A DNA stretch of 64,000 nucleotides from Tubulanus polymorphus (GCF_964204645.1 NC_134028.1:124001-188000); one strand, 5' to 3'; shown: positions 1-12,648, numbered from the stretch's first letter. The notes: a model not told the origin generated them from the letters alone. Translations and numbers: made by a program.

Positions 1-102
1 CTATCATTTCAGATCGAGTCCATCATCTTCAGGAGCATAAATAGCCAGAAAATTCTTAATCTTTCCACCTATCTATTTGAAATCAGTTCAATACGCCTTA
101 GC
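1..102 (+). repeat. Monomer subfamily A (first example)
   Basis: Type A opens with CTATCATTTCAGATCGAG, carries AGGAGCATAAATAGCCAG near its middle and ends with CAATACGCCTTAGC or ...CTTAAC. It has 37 G/C of 102 and two CpGs (15-16 and 94-95). It is about 84% identical to B and 74% to C. Variants: A' has AATAACCAG and ends like B (CAGTACACCCTAAC); A'' has CTATCCATTTG. Both hybrid forms run directly into C, which gives dimers. Confidence 0.95.
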
Positions 103-204
103 CCATCTTTTCAGATTGAGTCCATCATCTTCAGAACCAAAGGCAGCCAGAAAATTCTGATTCTTTCCACCTATCTATTTGAAATCAGTTCAGTTCACCA
201 TAAC
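103..204 (+). repeat. Monomer subfamily B (first example)
   Basis: Type B opens with CCATCTTTTCAGATTGAG and has AGAACCAAAGGCAGCCAG where A has AGGAGCATAAATAGCCAG. It ends with CAGTTCACCCTAAC (here CACCATAAC). Two sub-lineages recur. B1 has GATTGAG, AAAGGC and GTTCACC. B2 has ACATCTTTT, GATTGAA, AAAAGC and GTACACC. A third variant has GATTCAG and always precedes the C copy carrying AATTTAG. B has 39 G/C of 102 and no CpG in consensus. Confidence 0.94.
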
Positions 205-306
205 TCATCAATTAAGATAGAATTCATCATCTTTAGGACCCTATTTTGCAAGAAAAATCTGTATCTTTCAGTCCATCTACTCGAAATCAGTTCAGTTTAC
301 CTTAAC
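205..306 (+). repeat. Monomer subfamily C (first example)
   Basis: Type C is the most diverged: it opens with CCATCAATTAAGATAG (here TCATCAATTAAGATAG), then GACCCTATTTTGCAAG and TCCATCTACTCGAAATC, and ends with GTTTACCTTAAC. It has 33 G/C of 102. Many copies carry an EcoRI site (GAATTC) at AGATAGAATTCATC; a sub-lineage has GAACTC and lacks the site. Against A there are about 27 differences, spread 12/8/7 over codon positions 1/2/3 of the open frame, so the frame shows no sign of protein-level constraint. Confidence 0.95.
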
Positions 307-510
307 CTATCATTTCAGATCGAGTCCATCATCTTCAGGAGCATAAATAACCAGAAGATTCTTAATCTTTCAACCTATCTGTTTGAAATCAGTTCAGTAC
401 ACCCTAACCCATCAATTAAGATAGAATTCATCATCTTTAGGACCCTATTTTGCAAGAAAAATCTGTATCTTTCAGTCCATCTACTCGAAATCAGTTCAGT
501 TTACCTTAAC
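307..510 (+). repeat. 204-bp dimer A'-C (first copy)
   Basis: At 307-408 an A-type 5' half (with AATAACCAGAAGATTC) is joined to a B-type 3' half (CTGTTTG, CAGTACACCCTAAC). It is followed directly by C at 409-510. The monomer is a fusion of A and B that removed one monomer length exactly, as expected from in-register unequal exchange. The same dimer recurs, for example at 23767-23970, 40294-40497 and 41824-42027. Confidence 0.88.
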
Positions 511-1122
511 CTATCATTTCAGATCGAGTCCATCATCTTCAGGAGCATAAATAACCAGAAAATTCTTAATCTTTCCACCTATCTATTTGAAATCAGTTCA
601 ATACGCCTTAGCCCATCTTTTCAGATTCAGTCCATCATCTTCAGAACCAAAGGCAGCCTGAAAATTCTTAATCTTTCCACCTATCTGATTGAAATCAGTT
701 CAGTTCACCCTAACCCATCAATTTAGATAGAATTCATCATCTTTAGGACCCTATTTTGCAAGAAAAACCTGTATCTTTCAGTCCATCTGCTCGAAATCAG
801 TTCAGTTTACCATAACCTATCATTTCAGATCGAGTCCATCATCTTCAGGAGCATAAATAGCCAGAAAATTCTTAATCTTTCCACCTATCTATTTGAAATC
901 AGTTCAATACGCCTTAACACATCTTTTCAGATTGAATCCATCATCTTCAGAACCAAAAGCAGCCAGAAAATTCTGATTCTTTCAACCTATCTATTTGAAA
1001 TCAGTTCAGTACACCCTAACCCATCAATTAAGATAGAACTCATCATCTTTAGGACCCTATTTTGCAAGAAAAATCTGTATCTTTCAGTCCATCTGCTCGA
1101 AATCAGTTCAGTTTACCTTAAC

Positions 1123-3468
1123 CTATCATTTCAGATCGAGTCCATCATCTTCAGGAGCATAAATAGCCAGAAAATTCTTAATCTTTCCACCTATCTATTT
1201 GAAATCAGTTCAATACGCCTTAACACATCTTTTCAGATTGAATCCATCATCTTCAGAACCAAAAGCAGCCAGAAAATTCTTAATCTTTCAACCTATCTAT
1301 TTGAAATCAGTTCAGTACACCCTAACCCATCAATTAAGATAGAATTCATCATCTTTAGGACCCTATTTTGCAAGAAAAATCTGTATCTTTCAGTCCATCT
1401 ACTCGAAATCAGTTCAGTTTACCTTAACCTATCATTTCAGATCGAGTCCATCATCTTCAGGAGCATAAATAGCCAGAAAATTCTTAATCTTTCCACCTAT
1501 CTATTTGAAATCAGTTCAATACGCCTTAGCCCATCTTTTCAGATTGAATCCATCATCTTCAGAACCAAAAGCAGCCAGAAAATTCTGATTCTTTCAACCT
1601 ATCTATTTGAAATCAGTTCAGTACACCCTAACCCATCAATTAAGATAGAATTCATCATCTTTAGGACCCTATTTTGCAAGAAAAATCTGTATCTTTCAGT
1701 CCATCTACTCGAAATCAGTTCAATTTACCTTAACCTATCATTTCAGATCGAGTCCATCATCTTCAGGAGCATAAATAGCCAGAAAATTCTTAATCTTTCC
1801 ACCTATCTATTTGAAATCAGTTCAATACGCCTTAACACATCTTTTCAGATTGAATCCATCATCTTCAGAACCAAAAGCAGCCAGAAAATTCGTAATCTTT
1901 CAACCTATCTATTTGAAATCAGTTCAATACGCCTTAACCCATCTTTTCAGATTGAGTCCATCATCTTCAGAACCAAAGGCAGCAAGAAAATTCTGATTCT
2001 TTCAACCTATCTATTTGAAATCAGTTCAGTACACCCTTACCCATCAATTAAGATAGAATTCATCATCTTTAGGACCCTATTTTGCAAGAAAAATCTGTAT
2101 CTTTCAGTCCATCTACTCGAAATCAGTTCAGTTTACCTTAACCTATAATTTCAGATCGAGTCCATCATCTTCAGGAGCATAAATAACCAGAAAATTCTTA
2201 ATCTTTCCACCTATCTATTTGAAATCAGTTCAGTAAACCCTAACCCATCAATTAAGATAGAACTCATCATCTTTAGGACCCTATTTTGAAAGAAAAATCT
2301 GTATCTTTCAGTCCATCTGCTCGAAATCAGTTCAGTTTACCTTAACCTATCATTTCAGATCGAGTCCATCATCTTCAGGAGCATGAATAGCCAGAAAATT
2401 CTTAATCTTTCCACCTATCCATTTGAAATCAGTTCAATACGCCTTAACCCATCTTTTCAGATTGAATCCATCATCTTCAGAACCAAAAGCAGCCAGAAAT
2501 TGCTGATTCTTTCAACCTATCTATTTGAAATCAGTTCAGTACACCCTAACCCATCAATTAAGATAGAACTCATCATCTTTAGGACCCTATTTTGCAAGAA
2601 AAATCTGTATCTTTTAGTCCATCAGCTCGAAATCAGTTCAGTTTACCTTAACCTATCATTTCAGATCGAGTCCATCATCTTCAGGAGCATAAATAGCCAG
2701 AAAATTCTTAATCTTTCCACCTATCTATTTGAAATCAGTTCAATACGCCTTAGCCCATCTTTTCAGATTGAGTCCATCATCTTCAGAACCAAAGGCAGCC
2801 AGAAAATTCTGATTCTTTCCACCCATCTATTTGAAATCAGTTCAGTTCACCCTAACCCATCAATTAAGGTAGAATTCATCATCTTTAGGACCCTATTTTG
2901 CAAGAAAAATCTGTATCTATCAGTCCATCTACTCGAAATCAGTTCAGTCTACCTTAACCTATCATTTCAGATCGAGTCCATCATCTTCAGGAGCATAAAT
3001 AGCCACGAAATTCTTAATCTTTCAACCTATCTGTTTGAAATTAGTTCAGTACACCCTAACCCATCAATTAAGATAGAATTCATCATCTTTAGGACCCTAT
3101 TTTGCAAGAAAAATCTGTATCTTTCAGTCCATCTACTCGAAATCAGTTCAGTTTACCTTAACCTATCATTTCAGATCGAGTCCATCATCTTCAGGAGCAT
3201 AAATAACCAGAAAATTCTTAATCTTTCCACCTATCTATTTGAAATCAGTTCAATACGCCTTAGCCCATCTTTTCAGATTCAGTCCATCATCTTCAGAACC
3301 AAAGGCAGCCAGAAAATTCTTAATCTTTCCACCTATCTGTTTGAAATCAGTTCAGTTCACCCTAACCCATCAATTTAGATAGAATTCATCATCTTTAGGA
3401 CCCTATTTTGCAAGAAAAACCTGTATCTTTCAGTCCATCTGCTCGAAATTAGTTCAGTTTACCTTAAC
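1123..3468 (+). repeat. 23-monomer higher-order unit, copy 1 (2,346 bp)
   Basis: The unit holds trimers, one tetramer (1735-2142) and dimers. Markers are CGTAATC at about 1892, CTATAATTTC at 2143 (in-frame TAA), TTTTGAAAG at about 2284 (in-frame TGA), GCATGAAT at 2381, CCATCAGCTCG at about 2620 and AATTTAG at about 3373. It follows the 11-monomer unit with no sequence between them. The next copy starts exactly 2,346 bp on. Confidence 0.87.
1735..2142 (+). repeat. 408-bp tetramer A-B-B-C (first copy)
   Basis: A (1735-1836) is followed by a B-type monomer whose 3' end is A-like (CAATACGCCTTAAC, 1837-1938), then a second B (1939-2040) and C (2041-2142). This is the reciprocal product expected from the A/B exchange that produced the A'-C dimers. 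Tetramers of this general plan recur at 17137-17544, 19177-19584, 24583-24990, 37335-37742, 38662-39069 and 41110-41517, and in the later units. Confidence 0.85.
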
Positions 3469-5814
3469 CTATCATTTCAGATCGAGTCCATCATCTTCAG
3501 GAGCATAAATAGCCAGAAAATTCTTAATCTTTCCACCTATCTATTTGAAATCAGTTCAATACGCCTTAGCCCATCTTTTCAGATTGAATCCATCATCTTC
3601 AGAACCAAAAGCAGCCAGAAAATTCTTAATCTTTCAACCTATCTATTTGAAATCAGTTCAGTACACCCTAACCCATCAATTAAGATAGAATTCATCATCT
3701 TTAGGACCCTATTTTGCAAGAAAAATCTGTATCTTTCAGTCCATCTACTCGAAATCAGTTCAGTTTACCTTAACCTATCATTTCAGATCGAGTCCATCAT
3801 CTTCAGGAGCATAAATAGCCAGAAAATTCTTAATCTTTCCACCTATCTATTTGAAATCAGTTCAATACGCCTTAGCCCATCTTTTCAGATTGAATCCATC
3901 ATCTTCAGAACCAAAAGCAGCCAGAAAATTCTGATTCTTTCAACCTATCTATTTGAAATCAGTTCAGTACACCCTAACCCATCAATTAAGATAGAATTCA
4001 TCATCTTTAGGACCCTATTTTGCAAGAAAAATCTGTATCTTTCAGTCCATCTACTCGAAATCAGTTCAATTTACCTTAACCTATCATTTCAGATCGAGTC
4101 CATCATCTTCAGGAGCATAAATAGCCAGAAAATTCTTAATCTTTCCACCTATCTATTTGAAATCAGTTCAATACGCCTTAACACATCTTTTCAGATTGAA
4201 TCCATCATCTTCAGAACCAAAAGCAGCCAGAAAATTCGTAATCTTTCAACCTATCTATTTGAAATCAGTTCAATACGCCTTAACCCATCTTTTCAGATTG
4301 AGTCCATCATCTTCAGAACCAAAGGCAGCAAGAAAATTCTGATTCTTTCAACCTATCTATTTGAAATCAGTTCAGTACACCCTTACCCATCAATTAAGAT
4401 AGAATTCATCATCTTTAGGACCCTATTTTGCAAGAAAAATCTGTATCTTTCAGTCCATCTACTCGAAATCAGTTCAGTTTACCTTAACCTATAATTTCAG
4501 ATCGAGTCCATCATCTTCAGGAGCATAAATAACCAGAAAATTCTTAATCTTTCCACCTATCTATTTGAAATCAGTTCAGTAAACCCTAACCCATCAATTA
4601 AGATAGAACTCATCATCTTTAGGACCCTATTTTGAAAGAAAAATCTGTATCTTTCAGTCCATCTGCTCGAAATCAGTTCAGTTTACCTTAACCTATCATT
4701 TCAGATCGAGTCCATCATCTTCAGGAGCATGAATAGCCAGAAAATTCTTAATCTTTCCACCTATCCATTTGAAATCAGTTCAATACGCCTTAACCCATCT
4801 TTTCAGATTGAATCCATCATCTTCAGAACCAAAAGCAGCCAGAAATTGCTGATTCTTTCAACCTATCTATTTGAAATCAGTTCAGTACACCCTAACCCAT
4901 CAATTAAGATAGAACTCATCATCTTTAGGACCCTATTTTGCAAGAAAAATCTGTATCTTTTAGTCCATCAGCTCGAAATCAGTTCAGTTTACCTTAACCT
5001 ATCATTTCAGATCGAGTCCATCATCTTCAGGAGCATAAATAGCCAGAAAATTCTTAATCTTTCCACCTATCTATTTAAAATCAGTTCAATACGCCTTAGC
5101 CCATCTTTTCAGATTGAGTCCATCATCTTCAGAACCAAAGGCAGCCAGAAAATTCTGATTCTTTCCACCCATCTATTTGAAATCAGTTCAGTTCACCCTA
5201 ACCCATCAATTAAGGTAGAATTCATCATCTTTAGGACCCTATTTTGCAAGAAAAATCTGTATCTATCAGTCCATCTACTCGAAATCAGTTCAGTCTACCT
5301 TAACCTATCATTTCAGATCGAGTCCATCATCTTCAGGAGCATAAATAGCCACGAAATTCTTAATCTTTCAACCTATCTGTTTGAAATTAGTTCAGTACAC
5401 CCTAACCCATCAATTAAGATAGAATTCATCATCTTTAGGACCCTATTTTGCAAGAAAAATCTGTATCTTTCAGTCCATCTACTCGAAATCAGTTCAGTTT
5501 ACCTTAACCTATCATTTCAGATCGAGTCCATCATCTTCAGGAGCATAAATAACCAGAAAATTCTTAATCTTTCCACCTATCTATTTGAAATCAGTTCAAT
5601 ACGCCTTAGCCCATCTTTTCAGATTCAGTCCATCATCTTCAGAACCAAAGGCAGCCAGAAAATTCTTAATCTTTCCACCTATCTGTTTGAAATCAGTTCA
5701 GTTCACCCTAACCCATCAATTTAGATAGAATTCATCATCTTTAGGACCCTATTTTGCAAGAAAAACCTGTATCTTTCAGTCCATCTGCTCGAAATTAGTT
5801 CAGTTTACCTTAAC
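3469..5814 (+). repeat. 23-monomer higher-order unit, copy 2 (tandem with copy 1)
   Basis: All of copy 1's private markers recur at +2,346 bp. Differences seen are few: the first A/B junction reads CTTAGCCCATC where copy 1 has CTTAACACATC, and CTATTTAAAATC at about 5075 where copy 1 has CTATTTGAAATC. Such closeness implies a recent tandem duplication of the whole 2.3-kb unit. Confidence 0.87.
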
Positions 5815-6936
5815 CTATCATTTCAGATCGAGTCCATCATCTTCAGGAGCATAAATAGCCAGAAAATTCTTAATCTTTCCACCTATCTATTTGAAATCAG
5901 TTCAATACGCCTTAGCCCATCTTTTCAGATTGAGTCCATCATCTTCAGAACCAAAGGCAGCCAGAAAATTCTGATTCTTTCCACCTATCTATTTGAAATC
6001 AGTTCAGTTCACCATAACTCATCAATTAAGATAGAATTCATCATCTTTAGGACCCTATTTTGCAAGAAAAATCTGTATCTTTCAGTCCATCTACTCGAAA
6101 TCAGTTCAGTTTACCTTAACCTATCATTTCAGATCGAGTCCATCATCTTCAGGAGCATAAATAACCAGAAGATTCTTAATCTTTCAACCTATCTGTTTGA
6201 AATCAGTTCAGTACACCCTAACCCATCAATTAAGATAGAATTCATCATCTTTAGGACCCTATTTTGCAAGAAAAATCTGTATCTTTCAGTCCATCTACTC
6301 GAAATCAGTTCAGTTTACCTTAACCTATCATTTCAGATCGAGTCCATCATCTTCAGGAGCATAAATAACCAGAAAATTCTTAATCTTTCCACCTATCTAT
6401 TTGAAATCAGTTCAATACGCCTTAGCCCATCTTTTCAGATTCAGTCCATCATCTTCAGAACCAAAGGCAGCCTGAAAATTCTTAATCTTTCCACCTATCT
6501 GATTGAAATCAGTTCAGTTCACCCTAACCCATCAATTTAGATAGAATTCATCATCTTTAGGACCCTATTTTGCAAGAAAAACCTGTATCTTTCAGTCCAT
6601 CTGCTCGAAATCAGTTCAGTTTACCATAACCTATCATTTCAGATCGAGTCCATCATCTTCAGGAGCATAAATAGCCAGAAAATTCTTAATCTTTCCACCT
6701 ATCTATTTGAAATCAGTTCAATACGCCTTAACACATCTTTTCAGATTGAATCCATCATCTTCAGAACCAAAAGCAGCCAGAAAATTCTGATTCTTTCAAC
6801 CTATCTATTTGAAATCAGTTCAGTACACCCTAACCCATCAATTAAGATAGAACTCATCATCTTTAGGACCCTATTTTGCAAGAAAAATCTGTATCTTTCA
6901 GTCCATCTGCTCGAAATCAGTTCAGTTTACCTTAAC
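5815..6936 (+). repeat. 11-monomer higher-order unit, copy 2
   Basis: It matches 1-1122 at a constant offset of 5,814 bp (57 monomers), including the CCTGAAAATTC and CTGATTG variants found only in copies 1 and 2. With the following 23-monomer copy it forms a 34-monomer (3,468-bp) block that duplicates 1-3468. Confidence 0.86.
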
Positions 6937-9282
6937 CTATCATTTCAGATCGAGTCCATCATCTTCAGGAGCATAAATAGCCAGAAAATTCTTAATCTTT
7001 CCACCTATCTATTTGAAATCAGTTCAATACGCCTTAACACATCTTTTCAGATTGAATCCATCATCTTCAGAACCAAAAGCAGCCAGAAAATTCTTAATCT
7101 TTCAACCTATCTATTTGAAATCAGTTCAGTACACCCTAACCCATCAATTAAGATAGAATTCATCATCTTTAGGACCCTATTTTGCAAGAAAAATCTGTAT
7201 CTTTCAGTCCATCTACTCGAAATCAGTTCAGTTTACCTTAACCTATCATTTCAGATCGAGTCCATCATCTTCAGGAGCATAAATAGCCAGAAAATTCTTA
7301 ATCTTTCCACCTATCTATTTGAAATCAGTTCAATACGCCTTAGCCCATCTTTTCAGATTGAATCCATCATCTTCAGAACCAAAAGCAGCCAGAAAATTCT
7401 GATTCTTTCAACCTATCTATTTGAAATCAGTTCAGTACACCCTAACCCATCAATTAAGATAGAATTCATCATCTTTAGGACCCTATTTTGCAAGAAAAAT
7501 CTGTATCTTTCAGTCCATCTACTCGAAATCAGTTCAATTTACCTTAACCTATCATTTCAGATCGAGTCCATCATCTTCAGGAGCATAAATAGCCAGAAAA
7601 TTCTTAATCTTTCCACCTATCTATTTGAAATCAGTTCAATACGCCTTAACACATCTTTTCAGATTGAATCCATCATCTTCAGAACCAAAAGCAGCCAGAA
7701 AATTCGTAATCTTTCAACCTATCTATTTGAAATCAGTTCAATACGCCTTAACCCATCTTTTCAGATTGAGTCCATCATCTTCAGAACCAAAGGCAGCAAG
7801 AAAATTCTGATTCTTTCAACCTATCTATTTGAAATCAGTTCAGTACACGCTTACCCATCAATTAAGATAGAATTCATCATCTTTAGGACCCTATTTTGCA
7901 AGAAAAATCTGTATCTTTCAGTCCATCTACTCGAAATCAGTTCAGTTTACCTTAACCTATAATTTCAGATCGAGTCCATCATCTTCAGGAGCATAAATAA
8001 CCAGAAAATTCTTAATCTTTCCACCTATCTATTTGAAATCAGTTCAGTAAACCCTAACCCATCAATTAAGATAGAACTCATCATCTTTAGGACCCTATTT
8101 TGAAAGAAAAATCTGTATCTTTCAGTCCATCTGCTCGAAATCAGTTCAGTTTACCTTAACCTATCATTTCAGATCGAGTCCATCATCTTCAGGAGCATGA
8201 ATAGCCAGAAAATTCTTAATCTTTCCACCTATCCATTTGAAATCAGTTCAATACGCCTTAACCCATCTTTTCAGATTGAATCCATCATCTTCAGAACCAA
8301 AAGCAGCCAGAAATTGCTGATTCTTTCAACCTATCTATTTGAAATCAGTTCAGTACACCCTAACCCATCAATTAAGATAGAACTCATCATCTTTAGGACC
8401 CTATTTTGCAAGAAAAATCTGTATCTTTTAGTCCATCAGCTCGAAATCAGTTCAGTTTACCTTAACCTATCATTTCAGATCGAGTCCATCATCTTCAGGA
8501 GCATAAATAGCCAGAAAATTCTTAATCTTTCCACCTATCTATTTGAAATCAGTTCAATACGCCTTAGCCCATCTTTTCAGATTGAGTCCATCATCTTCAG
8601 AACCAAAGGCAGCCAGAAAATTCTGATTCTTTCCACCCATCTATTTGAAATCAGTTCAGTTCACCCTAACCCATCAATTAAGGTAGAATTCATCATCTTT
8701 AGGACCCTATTTTGCAAGAAAAATCTGTATCTATCAGTCCATCTACTCGAAATCAGTTCAGTCTACCTTAACCTATCATTTCAGATCGAGTCCATCATCT
8801 TCAGGAGCATAAATAGCCACGAAATTCTTAATCTTTCAACCTATCTGTTTGAAATTAGTTCAGTACACCCTAACCCATCAATTAAGATAGAATTCATCAT
8901 CTTTAGGACCCTATTTTGCAAGAAAAATCTGTATCTTTCAGTCCATCTACTCGAAATCAGTTCAGTTTACCTTAACCTATCATTTCAGATCGAGTCCATC
9001 ATCTTCAGGAGCATAAATAACCAGAAAATTCTTAATCTTTCCACCTATCTATTTGAAATCAGTTCAATACGCCTTAGCCCATCTTTTCAGATTCAGTCCA
9101 TCATCTTCAGAACCAAAGGCAGCCAGAAAATTCTTAATCTTTCCACCTATCTGTTTGAAATCAGTTCAGTTCACCCTAACCCATCAATTTAGATAGAATT
9201 CATCATCTTTAGGACCCTATTTTGCAAGAAAAACCTGTATCTTTCAGTCCATCTGCTCGAAATTAGTTCAGTTTACCTTAAC
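6937..9282 (+). repeat. 23-monomer higher-order unit, copy 3
   Basis: It matches 1123-3468 at +5,814 bp with the same order and markers, including GCATGAAT at 8195 and the TTTTGAAAG variant at about 8098. A private difference is CAGTACACGCTTACC at about 7843, where the other copies have CACCCTTACC. Confidence 0.87.
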
Positions 9283-10404
9283 CTATCATTTCAGATCGAG
9301 TCCATCATCTTCAGGAGCATAAATAGCCAGAAAATTCTTAATCTTTCCACCTATCTATTTGAAATCAGTTCAATACGCCTTAGCCCATCTTTTCAGATTG
9401 AGTCCATCATCTTCAGAACCAAAGGCAGCCAGAAAATTCTTAATCTTTCCACCTATCTATTTGAAATCAGTTCAGTTCACCATAACTCATCAATTAAGAT
9501 AGAATTCATCATCTTTAGGACCCTATTTTGCAAGAAAAATCTGTATCTTTCAGTCCATCTACTCGAAATCAGTTCAGTTTACCTTAACCTATCATTTCAG
9601 ATCGAGTCCATCATCTTCAGGAGCATAAATAACCAGAAGATTCTTAATCTTTCAACCTATCTGTTTGAAATCAGTTCAGTACACCCTAACCCATCAATTA
9701 AGATAGAATTCATCATCTTTAGGACCCTATTTTGCAAGAAAAATCTGTATCTTTCAGTCCATCTACTCGAAATCAGTTCAGTTTACCTTAACCTATCATT
9801 TCAGATCGAGTCCATCATCTTCAGGAGCATAAATAACCAGAAAATTCTTAATCTTTCCACCTATCTATTTGAAATCAGTTCAATACGCCTTAGCCCATCT
9901 TTTCAGATTCAGTCCATCATCTTCAGAACCAAAGGCAGCCAGAAAATTCTTAATCTTTCCACCTATCTGTTTGAAATCAGTTCAGTTCACCCTAACCCAT
10001 CAATTTAGATAGAATTCATCATCTTTAGGACCCTATTTTGCAAGAAAAACCTGTATCTTTCAGTCCATCTGCTCGAAATCAGTTCAGTTTACCATAACCT
10101 ATCATTTCAGATCGAGTCCATCATCTTCAGGAGCATAAATAGCCAGAAAATTCTTAATCTTTCCACCTATCTATTTGAAATCAGTTCAATACGCCTTAAC
10201 ACATCTTTTCAGATTGAATCCATCATCTTCAGAACCAAAAGCAGCCAGAAAATTCTGATTCTTTCAACCTATCTATTTGAAATCAGTTCAGTACACCCTA
10301 ACCCATCAATTAAGATAGAACTCATCATCTTTAGGACCCTATTTTGCAAGAAAAACCTGTATCTTTCAGTCCATCTGCTCGAAATTAGTTCAGTTTACCT
10401 TAAC
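9283..10404 (+). repeat. 11-monomer higher-order unit, copy 3
   Basis: Same order as 1-1122. The first B reads CTTAATCTTTCC where copies 1 and 2 have CTGATTCTTTCC. The sixth-to-eighth monomers have CCAGAAAATTC and CTGTTTG rather than the CCTG and CTGATTG of copies 1 and 2. It ends in a C with GAAATTAG. Confidence 0.84.
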
Positions 10405-11220
10405 CTATCATTTCAGATCGAGTCCATCATCTTCAGGAGCATAAATAGCCAGAAAATTCTTAATCTTTCCACCTATCTATTTGAAATCAGTTCAATACGC
10501 CTTAGCCCATCTTTTCAGATTGAGTCCATCATCTTCAGAACCAAAGGCAGCCAGAAAATTCTGATTCTTTCCACCTATCTATTTGAAATCAGTTCAGTTC
10601 ACCATAACTCATCAATTAAGATAGAATTCATCATCTTTAGGACCCTATTTTGCAAGAAAAATCTGTATCTTTCAGTCCATCTACTCGAAATCAGTTCAGT
10701 TTACCTTAACCTATCATTTCAGATCGAGTCCATCATCTTCAGGAGCATAAATAACCAGAAGATTCTTAATCTTTCAACCTATCTGTTTGAAATCAGTTCA
10801 GTACACCCTAACCCATCAATTAAGATAGAATTCATCATCTTTAGGACCCTATTTTGCAAGAAAAATCTGTATCTTTCAGTCCATCTACTCGAAATCAGTT
10901 CAGTTTACCTTAACCTATCATTTCAGATCGAGTCCATCATCTTCAGGAGCATAAATAACCAGAAGATTCTTAATCTTTCCACCTATCTATTTGAAATCAG
11001 TTCAATACGCCTTAGCCCATCTTTTCAGATTCAGTCCATCATCTTCAGAACCAAAGGCAGCCAGAAAATTCTTAATCTTTCCACCTATCTGTTTGAAATC
11101 AGTTCAGTTCACCCTAACCCATCAATTTAGATAGAATTCATCATCTTTAGGACCCTATTTTTCAAGAAAAATCTGTATCTTTCAGTCCATCTACTCGAAA
11201 TCAGTTCAGTTTACCTTAAC
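10405..11220 (+). repeat. Partial 11-monomer unit (first 8 monomers)
   Basis: The A-B-C, A'-C, A-B-C* part of the 11-mer is present and the final A-B-C trimer is missing. The third A carries CCAGAAGATTC, spread here from the neighbouring A' type. C* has TATTTTTCAAG at about 11155 instead of TATTTTGCAAG. The exact loss of three monomers is consistent with in-register deletion. Confidence 0.8.
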
Positions 11221-12342
11221 CTATCATTTCAGATCGAGTCCATCATCTTCAGGAGCATAAATAACCAGAAAATTCTTAATCTTTCCACCTATCTATTTGA
11301 AATCAGTTCAATACGCCTTAGCCCATCTTTTCAGATTGAGTCCATCATCTTCAGAACCAAAGGCAGCCAGAAAATTCTGATTCTTTCCACCTATCTATTT
11401 GAAATCAGTTCAGTTCACCATAACTCATCAATTAAGATAGAATTCATCATCTTTAGGACCCTATTTTGCAAGAAAAATCTGTATCTTTCAGTCCATCTAC
11501 TCGAAATCAGTTCAGTTTACCTTAACCTATCATTTCAGATCGAGTCCATCATCTTCAGGAGCATAAATAACCAGAAGATTCTTAATCTTTCAACCTATCT
11601 GTTTGAAATCAGTTCAGTACACCCTAACCCATCAATTAAGATAGAATTCATCATCTTTAGGACCCTATTTTGCAAGAAAAATCTGTATCTTTCAGTCCAT
11701 CTACTCGAAATCAGTTCAGTTTACCTTAACCTATCATTTCAGATCGAGTCCATCATCTTCAGGAGCATAAATAACCAGAAAATTCTTAATCTTTCCACCT
11801 ATCTATTTGAAATCAGTTCAATACGCCTTAGCCCATCTTTTCAGATTCAGTCCATCATCTTCAGAACCAAAGGCAGCCAGAAAATTCTTAATCTTTCCAC
11901 CTATCTGTTTGAAATCAGTTCAGTTCACCCTAACCCATCAATTTAGATAGAATTCATCATCTTTAGGACCCTATTTTGCAAGAAAAACCTGTATCTTTCA
12001 GTCCATCTGCTCGAAATCAGTTCAGTTTACCATAACCTATCATTTCACATCGAGTCCATCATCTTCAGGAGCATAAATAGCCAGAAAATTCTTAATCTTT
12101 CCACCTATCTATTTGAAATCAGTTCAATACGCCTTAACACATCTTTTCAGATTGAATCCATCATCTTCAGAACCAAAAGCAGCCAGAAAATTCTGATTCT
12201 TTCAACCTATCTATTTGAAATCAGTTCAGTACACCCTAACCCATCAATTAAGATAGAACTCATCATCTTTAGGACCCTATTTTGCAAGAAAAATCTGTAT
12301 CTTTCAGTCCATCTACTCGAAATCAGTTCAGTTTACCTTAAC
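11221..12342 (+). repeat. 11-monomer higher-order unit, copy 4
   Basis: Full A-B-C, A'-C, A-B-C*, A-B-C order. The first A has AATAACCAG where other copies have AATAGCCAG. A private substitution gives TTTCACATCGAG at about 12043. Confidence 0.84.
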
Positions 12343-12648
12343 CTATCATTTCAGATCGAGTCCATCATCTTCAGGAGCATAAATAACCAGAAAATTCTTA
12401 ATCTTTCCACCTATCTATTTGAAATCAGTTCAATACGCCTTAGCCCATCTTTTCAGATTCAGTCCATCATCTTCAGAACGAAAGGCAGCCAGAAAATTCT
12501 TAATCTTTCCACCTATCTGTTTGAAATCAGTTCAGTTCACCCTAACCCATCAATTTAGATAGAATTCATCATCTTTAGGACCCTATTTTGCAAGAAAAAC
12601 CTGTATCTTTCAGTCCATCTGCTCGAAATTAGTTCAGTTTACCTTAAC
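12343..12648 (+). repeat. Partial 11-monomer unit (A-B-C* trimer only)
   Basis: One trimer with AATAACCAG, the GATTCAG type of B (private CAGAACGAAAGG) and the AATTTAG C* ending in GAAATTAG. It corresponds to monomers 6-8 of the 11-mer and lies between two full copies. Confidence 0.78.

Larger units (their letters stand above)
1..306 (+). repeat. Basic 306-bp higher-order repeat A-B-C (first copy)
   Basis: The A-B-C order at 1-102, 103-204 and 205-306 is the commonest arrangement in the window. Trimer copies resemble each other far more than A, B and C resemble one another. This is the signature of a higher-order repeat amplified as a trimer after the three monomers had diverged. Confidence 0.93.
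1..1122 (+). repeat. 11-monomer higher-order unit, copy 1 (1,122 bp)
   Basis: Order is A-B-C, A'-C, A-B-C*, A-B-C. Markers are CACCATAACTC in the first B/C junction, CCAGAAGATTC in A', the GATTCAG type of B, the AATTTAG stop-bearing C* and GAACTC in the last C. This copy carries CCTGAAAATTC and CTGATTG in its eighth-position trimer, shared with the copy at 5815. The left edge may be cut by the window. Confidence 0.86.

Noticed and set aside
1-204. 3' splice sites at TCATTTCAG and TCTTTTCAG in each A and B monomer
   Set aside because: A pyrimidine-rich run before CAG is present, but with no paired donor, branch-point context or exon this is only sequence likeness.
1-306. CENP-B box
   Set aside because: No match to the TTCG....A..CGGG pattern was found; the conserved core here is GAAATCAGTTCA. 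Centromere identity is therefore not supported by that motif.
2383-9192. 331-codon ORFs at 2383, 4729 and 8197 as genes
   Set aside because: The ATG is a GCATAAAT-to-GCATGAAT change copied with the 23-mer. The fourth copy (17785) lacks it, and the ORF ends at the amplified AATTTAG variant.
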